DNA from: Bradyrhizobium iriomotense
GTDB lineage: Bacteria > Pseudomonadota > Alphaproteobacteria > Rhizobiales > Xanthobacteraceae
Direction of reading: 5' to 3'
Length of the DNA stretch: 64,000 nt
Assembly (NCBI RefSeq): GCF_018129405.1
Contig: NZ_JAFCLP010000001.1
Location: 558,001-622,000 of the forward strand
The translations under genes were made by a program, and so were the position numbers. This document shows positions 9,868-18,532 of the stretch, piece by piece. Each line of letters opens with the position of its first letter. Position 1 is the stretch's first letter. The notes under the pieces were generated by a model that saw nothing but the letters and a program-made list of their open reading frames with translations, had not been told where the DNA came from and did not search any database.

Positions 9868-11337
9868 TCAGCGGCGGGCTCGCTGCAATATTCGAACGCG
9901 GCCGCCGGCATCCTCGACTTCACGATAATGGCTCAGTTCCACCTTGAGCTCGGGATCCGAATTGGCCCAGGCCAGCCAATCGAACGGGACCGAACTCAGC
10001 AGATAGGTATCCACGAGGATCACATCCGGACGACCGCTTCGCAGGTCCGCCAGCAACTGCCGCCGCTCGAAATTGACGATGCCGTCGAGTTTTGCCCGCT
10101 CGCCTTGAGCGAGCTGCGAGCTCTTCTGTTGCAGTATCGCGCCGGCCGCCAACAGTTGCACACAGGAGTTGCCGACCCAGGTCCCATTGATCTGACGAAC
10201 GAGCGGATGCCCCAGAGCGACGTGATCGCCAATCGTGATCAGCCGCGGGGGCTTTGCAAGAGCCTGGATACGCCCCTCCAACGGCGGAAACGGCCGGATC
10301 TGCAGCGACAAGCAGGACCCGAGATACACAATGGCAGCAAGACCGCAGATTGTGACCGGCAGCCGCAACGTCTTTGTGCGAACATGCAGCAACGGCGCGG
10401 CAATCGCAAACATGCAAAGCGCAAATGCCGTGTATGTCCAGCCCTTGCCCTGGAGAACGAAACTCGCGGCTCCGCCAACCGCTGCGGCGAGCCACGGGGT
10501 CGCGTCGCCGCCCAATTTGAAGTCCTGCGGAGCCAACAGGCGCAGAAACGCGATGGAAGCCGCTATCATGATGATCGGGAAAGGAAGCAAACCGTCCAAA
10601 TCCAGCCTCAACGGCAGATAGGCGGCGGTGACCATCGGGGCATAGGTAAAAAGATAAGCGGGAAAGACGATGACCAGCACCGCCCCGTAGCCGATGACGA
10701 CAGCAGCGGCCGCACACGCTTCGGCAGTGAACAAGGGCCTGAGAGAACGTTGGCGGAAGGCGCTGAGGACGATGGGAAGGCCTGCCACGAGAGCAAGGTG
10801 GGGCTTGATGCTCATGGCCAGCCCGGCACCCAGTCCTGCCAGGACCGCAACCGGTCCGGGAGCAAGACCGCGCCAGCGGATCGCAGTGACGGCGACAAAA
10901 GGGGTCAATGCAATGACGGCTATGTGTTCACGTTGTCCGAATACGGCGCTCGGAAAAATTGCGAGCAGAAACGCGAGCAGGCAGGTTGAAATACGTCTCT
11001 CTTCAGCTCCGAACTTTGCCGTCGCAGCGGCGCCATCGATCACAAGAAGCGCGCCAACGATCTCGATCATCACCAGGATGATCACGATGATCTCGGGCGC
11101 AATGCCGGTTATTCGCGCCAGCATCGTTGCCGGCATGTACAGGTAGACCGATAGCGGCGGATTCAGCTCGAAGACGTCGACCCCAAGCTTGCCGCCATCC
11201 AGAACTTTCTCGCCTTCAGTCAGCAGGCAGCCCAAATCCGCGTTAAGAACGACCGGTATTTGAACAAGCAAGGCCGTCAGGAGGATCGCGGCCACGATAA
11301 TCCAACGCTGCTTCATGCCGTAGCTGCTTCCAGGCAT
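9868..11337 (-). CDS. GT-C-like polytopic membrane protein, copy 1
   Basis: This protein of about 489 residues has roughly ten hydrophobic helices and a soluble C-terminal domain of about 140 residues. The first extracytoplasmic loop has the layout seen in GT-C glycosyltransferases such as ArnT/PMT: an acidic residue, GxxLLxxGE, then a D-x-FELNPPLS-like motif. The sugar donor and acceptor are unknown. It is a close paralogue of the gene at 11829-13349 and lies head-to-tail with it. I chose the ATG that starts MPGSSYG; an open upstream extension is also partly similar in the two copies, so the start is uncertain. It converges on the chemoreceptor gene, 22 bases from its stop. Confidence 0.75.
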   Translation of the reverse strand: MPGSSYGMKQRWIIVAAILLTALLVQIPVVLNADLGCLLTEGEKVLDGGKLGVDVFELNPPLSVYLYMPATMLARITGIAPEIIVIILVMIEIVGALLVIDGAAATAKFGAEERRISTCLLAFLLAIFPSAVFGQREHIAVIALTPFVAVTAIRWRGLAPGPVAVLAGLGAGLAMSIKPHLALVAGLPIVLSAFRQRSLRPLFTAEACAAAAVVIGYGAVLVIVFPAYLFTYAPMVTAAYLPLRLDLDGLLPFPIIMIAASIAFLRLLAPQDFKLGGDATPWLAAAVGGAASFVLQGKGWTYTAFALCMFAIAAPLLHVRTKTLRLPVTICGLAAIVYLGSCLSLQIRPFPPLEGRIQALAKPPRLITIGDHVALGHPLVRQINGTWVGNSCVQLLAAGAILQQKSSQLAQGERAKLDGIVNFERRQLLADLRSGRPDVILVDTYLLSSVPFDWLAWANSDPELKVELSHYREVEDAGGRVRILQRARR

Positions 11338-11828
11338 AGTCCAGGGCTGACCGCCTCCTCCGACTCGGCAAAAGCGCTCCCGTCGCGCGGAAGCGGCCTG
11401 CTCTCTATCAACCTGCATAAACCGGCAAGATGCAGACAGCGCCACTCTCAATCACTAGTCGTTACTATTGTCCTACAATAATCTGAAACAATATTGCTTC
11501 ACGGCCGAAGCGCCGGAGCTCCCGTCGCTTCGCTCCGGGGATTGCAGGACGGTCGCCTCGACGCGGACGCGGCCTGTAAAGTCGTCGGCCGCTCACGCTC
11601 ACACATAAGCAACGGGAGGCGCTGCAGCGCATCATGCGCCCGCCGGCTGGCTTCGACTGCTGACCTTCGCCTTCGAGCCACAAGCGGAAGCAGCCCCGAC
11701 CATCGTGGCTCTAGCCGTGTAAGGGAAATCTCCATCGCGGAGCCCGCGTCCGTCAAAAGCCCGGACTTGGTCGCAGAAAACTCTTTCCGGGACCGCCTAT
11801 TCAATCACCTCATCATGGCGATTGGGCG
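11338..11828. other. 491-base gap carrying the duplicated upstream region of GT-C copy 1
   Basis: No convincing gene is present. Bases 11456-11655 resemble 13469-13690, showing that the duplication included the 5' flank. Short open frames here are not conserved as proteins between the copies. Confidence 0.6.
11456..11505 (-). promoter_or_regulatory. Conserved 50-bp upstream element, copy 1
   Basis: Fifty bases are identical to 13469-13518 while the flanks differ, suggesting selection. The element is AT-rich in a GC-rich genome. It holds CAATATTG and an ATTGT-AGG-ACAAT dyad, about 120 bases upstream of the chosen GT-C start. A promoter plus operator is likely, but the regulator is unknown. 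Confidence 0.45.
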
Positions 11829-13349
11829 CTACTGCGCACCTTCCCCGCCCTCGATGCGCCGAGCAAGAGTGGATTGTCGCTCCGGTCTCGATCGGTCGAC
11901 GAATATTCGAACACGGCCGACATCTTCGACTTCACGATATCGACGCAACTCCATTTCGAGTTCGGGATCTGCATTGGCCCAAGCCAGCCAATCGAACGGG
12001 ACCGAACTCTGCAGATAGGTATCCACGAGAATCACGTCAGGTCGACCGTTTCGCAGGTCTGCCAACAACTGCCGCCGCTCGAAATGGATGATGCCGTCGA
12101 GTCTTGCTCGCTCTACCCGGGTTGGCTGTGAGCTGCTCTGGGCCAAGATTGCACCGGCCGTCAGCAGCTGGGCACACGAACTGCCCACCCAGGTCCCATC
12201 GATCTGGCGGACGAGCGGATGCCCCAGCGCGATGTGATCGGTCATCGCGAGCAGCCTCGGATGCTTTGCAAGTGCCTGAATGTGCGGCTCCAGCGGCGGA
12301 AACTCGCGGACCGACAAGGACAAGCAGAATCCGATGAGCACAACGCCGGCAAAACCGCCGATCCTGACCGACGCCGGCAACGTCCTGGTGCGAACATGCA
12401 GCAACGGTGCGGCAATCGCGAACACGCAAAGCGCATACAGCGTGTAGGTCCAGCCCTTGCCTTGGAGAACGAAACTCGCGGCTCCGCCAATGGCCGCTGC
12501 CAGCCACGGGGTTGCGTCGCCTCCCATTCTGAGGCCTTGCGGAGCAACCTGGCGCAGAAACATAATGGAAGCAGTTATCACGACGATCGGGAAAGGAAGC
12601 AGGCCCGCTAAATCCCTCCTCATTGGCAGATAGGCGGCAGCGACCATCGGGGCATGGGTCAACAGATAATCGGGAAAGATGACAACGAGCACCGCCCCAT
12701 AACCGATGACGACAGCGGCGGCTGCACACGCTTCAGGGGTGAACAACGGCCTGAGGGAACGTTGGTGAATGGCGCAAAGGATGATCGGAAGGCCTGCCAC
12801 GAGAGCAAGCTGCGGCTTGATGCTGATGGCCAGCCCGGCACTCAATCCTGCCAGGACTGCGACCGGTCCGGGGGAAAAGCGACGCCAGCGAATGGCAGTG
12901 ACGGCGACAAGGGGAGTCAGTGCGATGACGGCTATGTGTTCACGTTGCCCGAATACGGCGCCGGGGAGGACTGCGAACAAGAAAGCGAGCAGGCATGTCC
13001 ATATACTTCGCTCTTCGGCACCCAGCTTCGCCGACGCCGCGGCGCGATCGATCACGACAAGCGAGCCGATGATCTCGATCATCACCAGGACGATCACGAT
13101 GATCTCGGGCGCAATGCCGGTCCATCGCGCAAGCTGCGCCGCCGGCATGTACAGGTAGATCGATAGCGGCGGATTCAGTTCGAAGAGATCGACCCCCAAC
13201 CTCCGGCCATCCAGAATTTGCTCTCCTTCAGAAAGCAGGCAGCCCAAATCCGGGTTGAGAACGACCGGTATTTGAACGAGCAGGGCCGTCAGGAGGATCG
13301 CGGCCACGATAATCCAACGCTGATTCATGCCGTAGCTGCTTCCAGGCAT
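11829..13349 (-). CDS. GT-C-like polytopic membrane protein, copy 2
   Basis: This protein of about 506 residues is a paralogue of the 9868-11337 product, with the same order of helices and motifs: NPDLGCLL, FELNPPLSIYLYMPA, FGQREHIAV, SIKPQLALVAG, FVLQGKGWTYT. The C-terminal soluble domain is also shared, ending in a divergent basic tail (RSRPERQSTLARR). The FGQREHIA motif and first-loop acidic residue recall GT-C membrane glycosyltransferases, but no activity can be assigned. Unlike copy 1 it does not abut an oppositely oriented gene. Two open paralogues with strong conservation argue that both are functional. Confidence 0.75.
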   Translation of the reverse strand: MPGSSYGMNQRWIIVAAILLTALLVQIPVVLNPDLGCLLSEGEQILDGRRLGVDLFELNPPLSIYLYMPAAQLARWTGIAPEIIVIVLVMIEIIGSLVVIDRAAASAKLGAEERSIWTCLLAFLFAVLPGAVFGQREHIAVIALTPLVAVTAIRWRRFSPGPVAVLAGLSAGLAISIKPQLALVAGLPIILCAIHQRSLRPLFTPEACAAAAVVIGYGAVLVVIFPDYLLTHAPMVAAAYLPMRRDLAGLLPFPIVVITASIMFLRQVAPQGLRMGGDATPWLAAAIGGAASFVLQGKGWTYTLYALCVFAIAAPLLHVRTRTLPASVRIGGFAGVVLIGFCLSLSVREFPPLEPHIQALAKHPRLLAMTDHIALGHPLVRQIDGTWVGSSCAQLLTAGAILAQSSSQPTRVERARLDGIIHFERRQLLADLRNGRPDVILVDTYLQSSVPFDWLAWANADPELEMELRRYREVEDVGRVRIFVDRSRPERQSTLARRIEGGEGAQ

Positions 13350-13468
13350 ATTCCAGGGCTGACCGCTCCCTCCGACGTCGGCAAAAGCCCTCTCGTCGCG
13401 CGGAAGCGGCCTGCTCTCATTCAATTTGCGTAAACCCGCAAGGTGCAGGAGGCGCTACTTTCAATCGA

Positions 13469-13518
13469 TAGTCGTTACTATTGTCCTACAATAATCTGAA
13501 ACAATATTGCTTCACGGC
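13469..13518 (-). promoter_or_regulatory. Conserved 50-bp upstream element, copy 2
   Basis: Identical to 11456-11505; see that entry. It lies about 120 bases upstream of the copy 2 start. The rest of 13350-13755 holds the remaining duplicated 5' flank and the doxX leader, with no gene seen. Confidence 0.45.
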
Positions 13519-13755
13519 TCAAGCGCCGGAGTTCCCGTCGCTTCGCTCCGAGGATTGCGGACGGCCGCCTCGCCAAGACGGAGTGACGACGCGGACCCGG
13601 CCTGCGAAGTCGTCGACAGCTCGCGCTCTCACAAGCAAAAGCAAAGGGAGGCGCTGCAGCGCATCATGCACCCGCCCGGCGCCCTTCATGCGGTTCGCCG
13701 ATCGTGATAGGATCATCGACATTCAGGTGCCGTCCTCAGCGATAAGGCAGCCACC

Positions 13756-14208
13756 ATGTTATTTCGCTCCCCCTGGGCTACATCTGCGATCGACAAGTTC
13801 GCCACCGGCAATGCCGACCTGCTGATCCTGGTCGGCCGCATCCTGCTGGCCTGGGTCTTCGTCGGCAGCGCGTACGGCGCGCTTACCAACTTCAGTGGCT
13901 CAGTCGGCTATTTCCGGTCGCTGAACGTTCCCGCGCCCGTGCTGTTCACAACCTTCACCGTCGCGCTGGAAATAGTGATGTCGGCTTGTCTGATCCTCGG
14001 CGTTGGCACGCGCTACTGCGCAATCGTGATGTTTCTGTTCGTATTGTCGGCGACCGCAATCGGACACCGCTACTGGGAATATCCCGCCGGAGCGCAACAG
14101 ATCGGGCAGTACAATCATTTCCTGAAGAACATAACGATCATGGGCGGCGCTCTGCTGATCTTCGTCACCGGGGCGGGCCGGTTCTCCCTCGATCGGAGAC
14201 TGGGCTAG
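13756..14208 (+). CDS. DoxX family membrane protein
   Basis: This 150-residue protein has four membrane helices in the DoxX layout. The first motif is LVGRILLAWVFVGSA, followed by a GY-containing loop and an HRYWEYP loop. DoxX-like proteins are quinone- or redox-associated membrane subunits, and the specific role is usually unknown. The ATG has AAGGCAG upstream. It is divergent from the GT-C pair and appears monocistronic. Confidence 0.85.
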   Translation: MLFRSPWATSAIDKFATGNADLLILVGRILLAWVFVGSAYGALTNFSGSVGYFRSLNVPAPVLFTTFTVALEIVMSACLILGVGTRYCAIVMFLFVLSATAIGHRYWEYPAGAQQIGQYNHFLKNITIMGGALLIFVTGAGRFSLDRRLG

Positions 14209-14358
14209 CAGCGGCGTTCGTTTCAGCATCTTCCCTGGTGTGCAGCCGATAACCCTACCGAACTTGCCTGGAATCGCGGCGCAAGCGTCTTCGCCGCTCG
14301 CAGAGCTGCGAGTGCGTCAGGCAACACGATGTGGCCTTGAAGAAAGGCCGTTACCGCA

Positions 14359-14508
14359 TCACTTCGCTCTTAGCCTGAAAGCAACCCCGAGCAGATGGCC
14401 GAGGCGTTTCGAGAGAGGCTTCAAGCGCTCACTCATGATCCTGAAGAGAAGCATCAGCCACGTCGCCAGCGCGGCACACCACAACAGGCTTTCCAATGTC
14501 TCGGGCAT
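14359..14508 (-). CDS. Possible 49-residue single-span membrane protein
   Basis: A short frame begins with ATG directly after a very strong Shine-Dalgarno (AAGGGGGG, 4 bases away). It encodes MPETLESLLWCAALATWLML, continues with LFRIM, and has a basic amphipathic tail rich in Lys/Arg. The N-terminal half is one membrane helix followed by positive charges, which is the form of many small membrane regulators. No homologue is recognised. Evidence is the ribosome site plus hydrophobic pattern, in an otherwise empty 546-base gap (14209-14754). Confidence 0.4.
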   Translation of the reverse strand: MPETLESLLWCAALATWLMLLFRIMSERLKPLSKRLGHLLGVAFRLRAK

Positions 14509-14754
14509 GAAGGCCCCCCTTAAAAACAATTACTTGAAATACGAGCAGTGTTGCCGAACCGAACCGGCGCGGCAAGCCCTCCAAAAAGTGGCAAGTCGCC
14601 AAAACACTCGGAACAGCCGTCGCGATGAATATTCGCCAAGACCCCGGCGACCGGGTGCGCGCCACCGAGGCGATGAACGAGCGGCAGTCGGCTACCGTTT
14701 AAGCTCCGCCGTTCGATGATTGGGTCCCAGTTGGGTCAAAAGCCCGGCCCGAAA

Positions 14755-15732
14755 TCATTCGATCACCTCGTCGGCACGAGCAACGAGGATCGACGGCAGC
14801 TCAATTCTTATGGCGCGTGCCGTCGCGATATTCAGGACGAATTCGTATTTCGAAGCCTGTTCCACTGGAAGGTCGCCCGGCTTTGCTCCCTTCAATATCT
14901 TGTCGATGTAGAAGGCGACATACCGATACATGTCATTGAAATTTGGGCCATAGCTCATGAGTCCGCCCGCCTCCACGTTGGCTCTATTTGCGAACATCGT
15001 CGGCAATTGGTATTTGATGCCTAACTCCGCAAGAGCGCGCCGGCGGGTGTTTGTGACCGGGGACGATGGCACGAGCACCGAATTGACTTTCTCACTCACC
15101 ATCAGGTCAAAGGCTCGAACAAAATCATCAGCTGTTCTGATTGGTGCGCCGACCAACGTAATGCTTTTGCGCGCGGCTGTTTCTTCAAGCGCGGATACTA
15201 CGCGCACGTGGGTTGGCGTCGTGGAATTCCACATGACACCCACTCGCGGTGGGCCAGGTATCGCTTCGGCGAGAATCTCCAGTCCTTTGGCAGACATTTC
15301 AGTGAGCACCATCGACACACCAGTTACATTGCCGCCTGGCCGCGCAAGACTTGCCACGTGTCCAATACCAACCGGATCGGCGTGCTGTGCAAACACGATG
15401 GGAATCGTTTTCGTGGCCTGGAGCGCTGGCTCAACTTGAGTCGATGCAGGGGCAATGATTATGTCCACATTCAAACGCGATAGTTGCTCCGCAAATTCAC
15501 GCAGCTCAGAAACATCAGCGGCCCATCGAAACTCCACCAGTAAGTTGCGCCCTTCCAAGTACCCGAAGCGCTTCAGCCCCATGCGCAAAGCTCCGATCTG
15601 ATCCCTCCAGTCTGCGGCCTGCCCCAGACCAAGAAATCCGATGCGTGGTACCCTCGATGTCGGTTGTGCCGCTCCTTCCAAGGGCCACACCGCTGCACCA
15701 AGCGCCATTGCAATGAATTGTCGCCGCCGCAT
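14755..15732 (-). CDS. ABC substrate-binding protein (PF04392 type)
   Basis: This 325-residue exported protein begins MRRRQFIAMALGAAVWPLEG, a twin-arginine-like signal peptide. The body is the periplasmic-binding fold of the ABC_sub_bind family, with RVPRIGFLGLG, VAQHADPVG-like and SLARPGGNVTG motifs and the C-terminal KILKGAKPGDLPVEQASKYE. Members bind small organic ligands and normally work with a permease and ATPase, neither of which is adjacent. The ATG at 15732 was chosen so that the signal peptide is N-terminal. A related gene follows upstream at 15939-16928. Base composition is less GC-biased than that of its neighbours. Confidence 0.88.
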   Translation of the reverse strand: MRRRQFIAMALGAAVWPLEGAAQPTSRVPRIGFLGLGQAADWRDQIGALRMGLKRFGYLEGRNLLVEFRWAADVSELREFAEQLSRLNVDIIIAPASTQVEPALQATKTIPIVFAQHADPVGIGHVASLARPGGNVTGVSMVLTEMSAKGLEILAEAIPGPPRVGVMWNSTTPTHVRVVSALEETAARKSITLVGAPIRTADDFVRAFDLMVSEKVNSVLVPSSPVTNTRRRALAELGIKYQLPTMFANRANVEAGGLMSYGPNFNDMYRYVAFYIDKILKGAKPGDLPVEQASKYEFVLNIATARAIRIELPSILVARADEVIE

Positions 15733-15938
15733 GTCTCGCCCCGAAGCACTGGAGATGGCTCGCAAATCCTCGCTACCCTCAGACTATTAGCATATGGGCA
15801 CCGCTCCTGGCAGGTTCGCCAGGAATCAATCGCGCCGGCCCGCGCCTGATCACGACAATTCCGGTTCGCCCGCGGCCCCCGACAGGTTGCAGCGCCGCAC
15901 CGACTGGCGCGAAGGGCCAATAAGCGGCGTCAGAGTGC

Positions 15939-16928
15939 CTACTCGATCACCACATCGGCGCGCGTCAGCACGGTCGGTGGCATGTTGATGCCGAGTGCTT
16001 TGGCGGTCTGGAGGTTTATGACAAGTTCGTACTTGGTCGGCCGTTCGACCGGCAGATCGCCAGGTTTCGCCCCCTTGAGAATCTTGTCGACAAGGGCCGC
16101 AGACCGGCGAAACTGATCTGGCAAGTCAGTCCCGTAGCTCAAGAGGAAGCCCGCTTCCGCGTATTCCCTCACGGCAGAGATTGCTGGCAGCCGGTTTCTG
16201 ACGGCCATCACGCCAATCAGGCCGCGATGGTTGAACAGCACTCCATCGCTCAGCACGACGAGCACCTGCGCGCGTTCCCTCACCATGGTCGCGAACGCTT
16301 GTTCAAGCATGTCCGGGCCGCGCGCCTCGGCCGGGACAAGCGTCAACCCCAGCGCTTGGGCAGCTTCCCGCAACGACGCCAGCCGGTCTTGATTGGGCGC
16401 AAAGTCCGGATTCCACAGAATGCCCACACGCGAGAGGTTCGGCAGAGTGTCCTTCAGAAATTCGAGCCGCTTGCCGTTGATCTCATCGCCGGGCTCCGAG
16501 CTGAACCCAGTGACATTGCCACCCGGGCGCGCCAGACTAGCGACAAGCCCGGCACTGACCGGCTCAGCACTGTTGGCCATCACGATCGGGATCGTCCGGG
16601 TCGCCTTCATGGCCGCAACCGTGGTCGCATTGGTCCCGGACACGATGACGTCCACGCCGAGCCCGACCACCTCTGTGGCAAGTGCGGCCAGCCGCCCCAT
16701 GTCTCCGTCGGCAAAGCGGTACTCGATCACGACATTCTCGCCAGCTCGGTAGCCAAGGCTCCGCAGGCCCGCTTCGAAGGCTCCAACATTGCGAAGTGTT
16801 TGCTCCCGCGACGCGCTCGCGAGATAGCCGACCCTGTAGCGCCACCTTACCGGTTGCTGCGCACGCGCCCCGAACGGCCACGTCGCTGCCGCGCTGCCGA
16901 TCAGCCCCATGAACTCGCGTCGTCTCAT
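15939..16928 (-). CDS. ABC substrate-binding protein (PF04392 type), second gene
   Basis: This 329-residue protein opens with MRRREFMGLIGSAAATWPFG, a Tat-type signal peptide. It has the same family motifs as the 14755-15732 product: IPIVMANSAEPV, SLARPGGNVTGFS, and DKILKGAKPGDLPVERPTK. The two are related but clearly different, so this is an old duplication or two members of an expanded family rather than a recent copy. No permease or ATPase lies nearby. The ligand is unknown. A 206-base gap separates the two genes. Confidence 0.88.
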   Translation of the reverse strand: MRRREFMGLIGSAAATWPFGARAQQPVRWRYRVGYLASASREQTLRNVGAFEAGLRSLGYRAGENVVIEYRFADGDMGRLAALATEVVGLGVDVIVSGTNATTVAAMKATRTIPIVMANSAEPVSAGLVASLARPGGNVTGFSSEPGDEINGKRLEFLKDTLPNLSRVGILWNPDFAPNQDRLASLREAAQALGLTLVPAEARGPDMLEQAFATMVRERAQVLVVLSDGVLFNHRGLIGVMAVRNRLPAISAVREYAEAGFLLSYGTDLPDQFRRSAALVDKILKGAKPGDLPVERPTKYELVINLQTAKALGINMPPTVLTRADVVIE

Positions 16929-17140
16929 TGAGCACCGCGGAGGAAAGGCCCGTCAAGTCCAAAGCCTAGCACTTTGCGGCGAGACAGCTAGTGTGAGTGG
17001 GCAACTAATCGAATGTCCGAAGCTGCGTCCCTATGTCCGAGTTTGGTCGCAACCCGAAGTGCACAATTCCTTACCCTCATCTACTGCATTCCTCCAGGCG
17101 CACACCCATGAATGCACATCCTGGCACGGGGACAACACCT

Positions 17141-18373
17141 CTACCCCGCCATCACCCCGCCGCGCCTGATCAGTTCCTTCCCCAAGGCCGCCAGATGCAC
17201 CTGGTCCGGCCCGTCGCCGATGCGGATGAAACGGGCGTAGACGTAAGCACGCGCGAGGAACGTGTCCTGCGAGACACCGGCGGCGCCGTGGATCTGGATG
17301 GCGCGGTCGATCACGCGGGCAGCCATGCTGGGGACCACGATCTTGGCGGCCGCGATCAAATCGCGCGCGGCCTTGTTGCCTTCGCGGTCCATCTTGTCGG
17401 CGGCCTGCAGGGTGAGCAGCCGCGCCTGCGCGATTTCGCAGAAGGAGTTTGCGATGTCCTCGCGCACCGAGCCCTGCTCGGCCAGCGGCTTGCCGAAGAC
17501 GACGCGCGAGACCGATCGCCGGCACATCAATTCCAGCGCCCGCTGGGCGCAGCCGATCAGCCGCATGCAGTGATGGATGCGGCCGGGCCCGAGCCGGCCT
17601 TGTGCGATCTCGAAGCCGCGGCCTTCGCCGAGCAGGATGTTCTCGGCGGGCACGCGGACGTTGTCGTAGACGATCTCGGGATGACCGACCGGGGCGTCAT
17701 CGTAGCCGTAGGTGAGCATGTCACGGACGATGCGCACCCCGGGTGTATTTCTGGGCACCAGGATCATGGATTGCTGGCGATGACGATCGGGATGGTCGGG
17801 CGCGGTCTTGCCCATCACGATCAGGATCTCGCAATCCTCGTTCATCGCGCCCGAGGTGAACCACTTTCGTCCGTTGATGACGTAATCGCCGCCGTCGCGT
17901 TTGATCTCGCACTGGATGTTGGTGGCATCGCTGGAGGCGACCTGCGGCTCCGTCATCGAGAAGCCGGAGCGGATGCGGCCCTCCAGCAGCGGCGTCAGCC
18001 AGCGCTCCTGCTGCGCCTTCGTGCCGTAGTTGGCGAGCACCTCCATGTTGCCGACATCGGGGGCCGAGCAGTTGAAGACCTCAGGCGCCCAGAGGATGCG
18101 GCCCATGATCTCCTTTACCGGCGCGTATTCGAGATTGGAGAGGCCAATGTTGTTAGGGTCTTGCCCGTGTTCGCCCGCCAGGAACAGGTTCCACAGCCCC
18201 TGCTCCCGCGCCAGCCGCTTCAGGTCCTGAAGCACCTGAGGCGTCCTGTAACGCGTGGCCTCCGGCTTCACCTGCTCGTAATAGAGCTCCTCAACCGGCT
18301 CGACATGCGCAAGCATGAACTGGCGGACGCGCTCCTGCAGCTCCAGCGAACGGGCGGAGTGGTGAAAGTCCAT
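17141..18373 (-). CDS. Acyl-CoA dehydrogenase
   Basis: This 410-residue flavoenzyme has the three-domain acyl-CoA dehydrogenase fold. Visible features are the FAD/substrate motif [16 protein letters not shown], the C-terminal helical domain, and [20 protein letters not shown], which contains the conserved flavin-contacting segment. It catalyses alpha-beta oxidation of an acyl-CoA of unknown chain type with electron transfer to ETF. The ATG at 18373 has GGGAGGA 5 bases upstream. It lies downstream of a LivK-type binding protein gene, separated by a palindromic repeat. Confidence 0.92.
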   Translation of the reverse strand: MDFHHSARSLELQERVRQFMLAHVEPVEELYYEQVKPEATRYRTPQVLQDLKRLAREQGLWNLFLAGEHGQDPNNIGLSNLEYAPVKEIMGRILWAPEVFNCSAPDVGNMEVLANYGTKAQQERWLTPLLEGRIRSGFSMTEPQVASSDATNIQCEIKRDGGDYVINGRKWFTSGAMNEDCEILIVMGKTAPDHPDRHRQQSMILVPRNTPGVRIVRDMLTYGYDDAPVGHPEIVYDNVRVPAENILLGEGRGFEIAQGRLGPGRIHHCMRLIGCAQRALELMCRRSVSRVVFGKPLAEQGSVREDIANSFCEIAQARLLTLQAADKMDREGNKAARDLIAAAKIVVPSMAARVIDRAIQIHGAAGVSQDTFLARAYVYARFIRIGDGPDQVHLAALGKELIRRGGVMAG

Positions 18374-18410
18374 TTTAATCCTCCCGCTCGCCGACGCTCG
18401 CGTCAGTCCC

Positions 18411-18503
18411 GTAGGGTGGGCAAAGCGAAGCGTGCCCACGCGTTCTCTCGACAATCATCGATAGGTGGTGGGCACGGCGCAAGTGCGCCTTTGCCCACCC
18501 TAC
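18411..18503. repeat. Palindromic intergenic repeat, GTAGGGTGGGC type
   Basis: A 93-base element starts GTAGGGTGGGCAAAG and ends with the complementary CTTTGCCCACCCTAC, with a second inner pair (GTGCCCAC / GTGGGCAC). It could form a long imperfect hairpin between the binding-protein and acyl-CoA dehydrogenase genes. The type is familiar from Bradyrhizobium intergenic regions. Confidence 0.8.
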
Positions 18504-18532
18504 GATTCCGAGTCCGCGGACAGAGCGCCGCC

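Noticed and set aside
9868-13690. Insertion sequence as the source of the tandem duplication
   Set aside because: No transposase, terminal inverted repeats or target duplications; simple tandem duplication suffices.
14429-14665. 78-codon minus-strand frame overlapping the 49-residue peptide
   Set aside because: No ribosome site and no coherent hydrophobic or domain pattern; the other frame has a strong Shine-Dalgarno.
14701-14760. Possible tRNA or attachment site near TGGGTCCCAGTTGGG
   Set aside because: No cloverleaf can be drawn and no T-loop motif is present.
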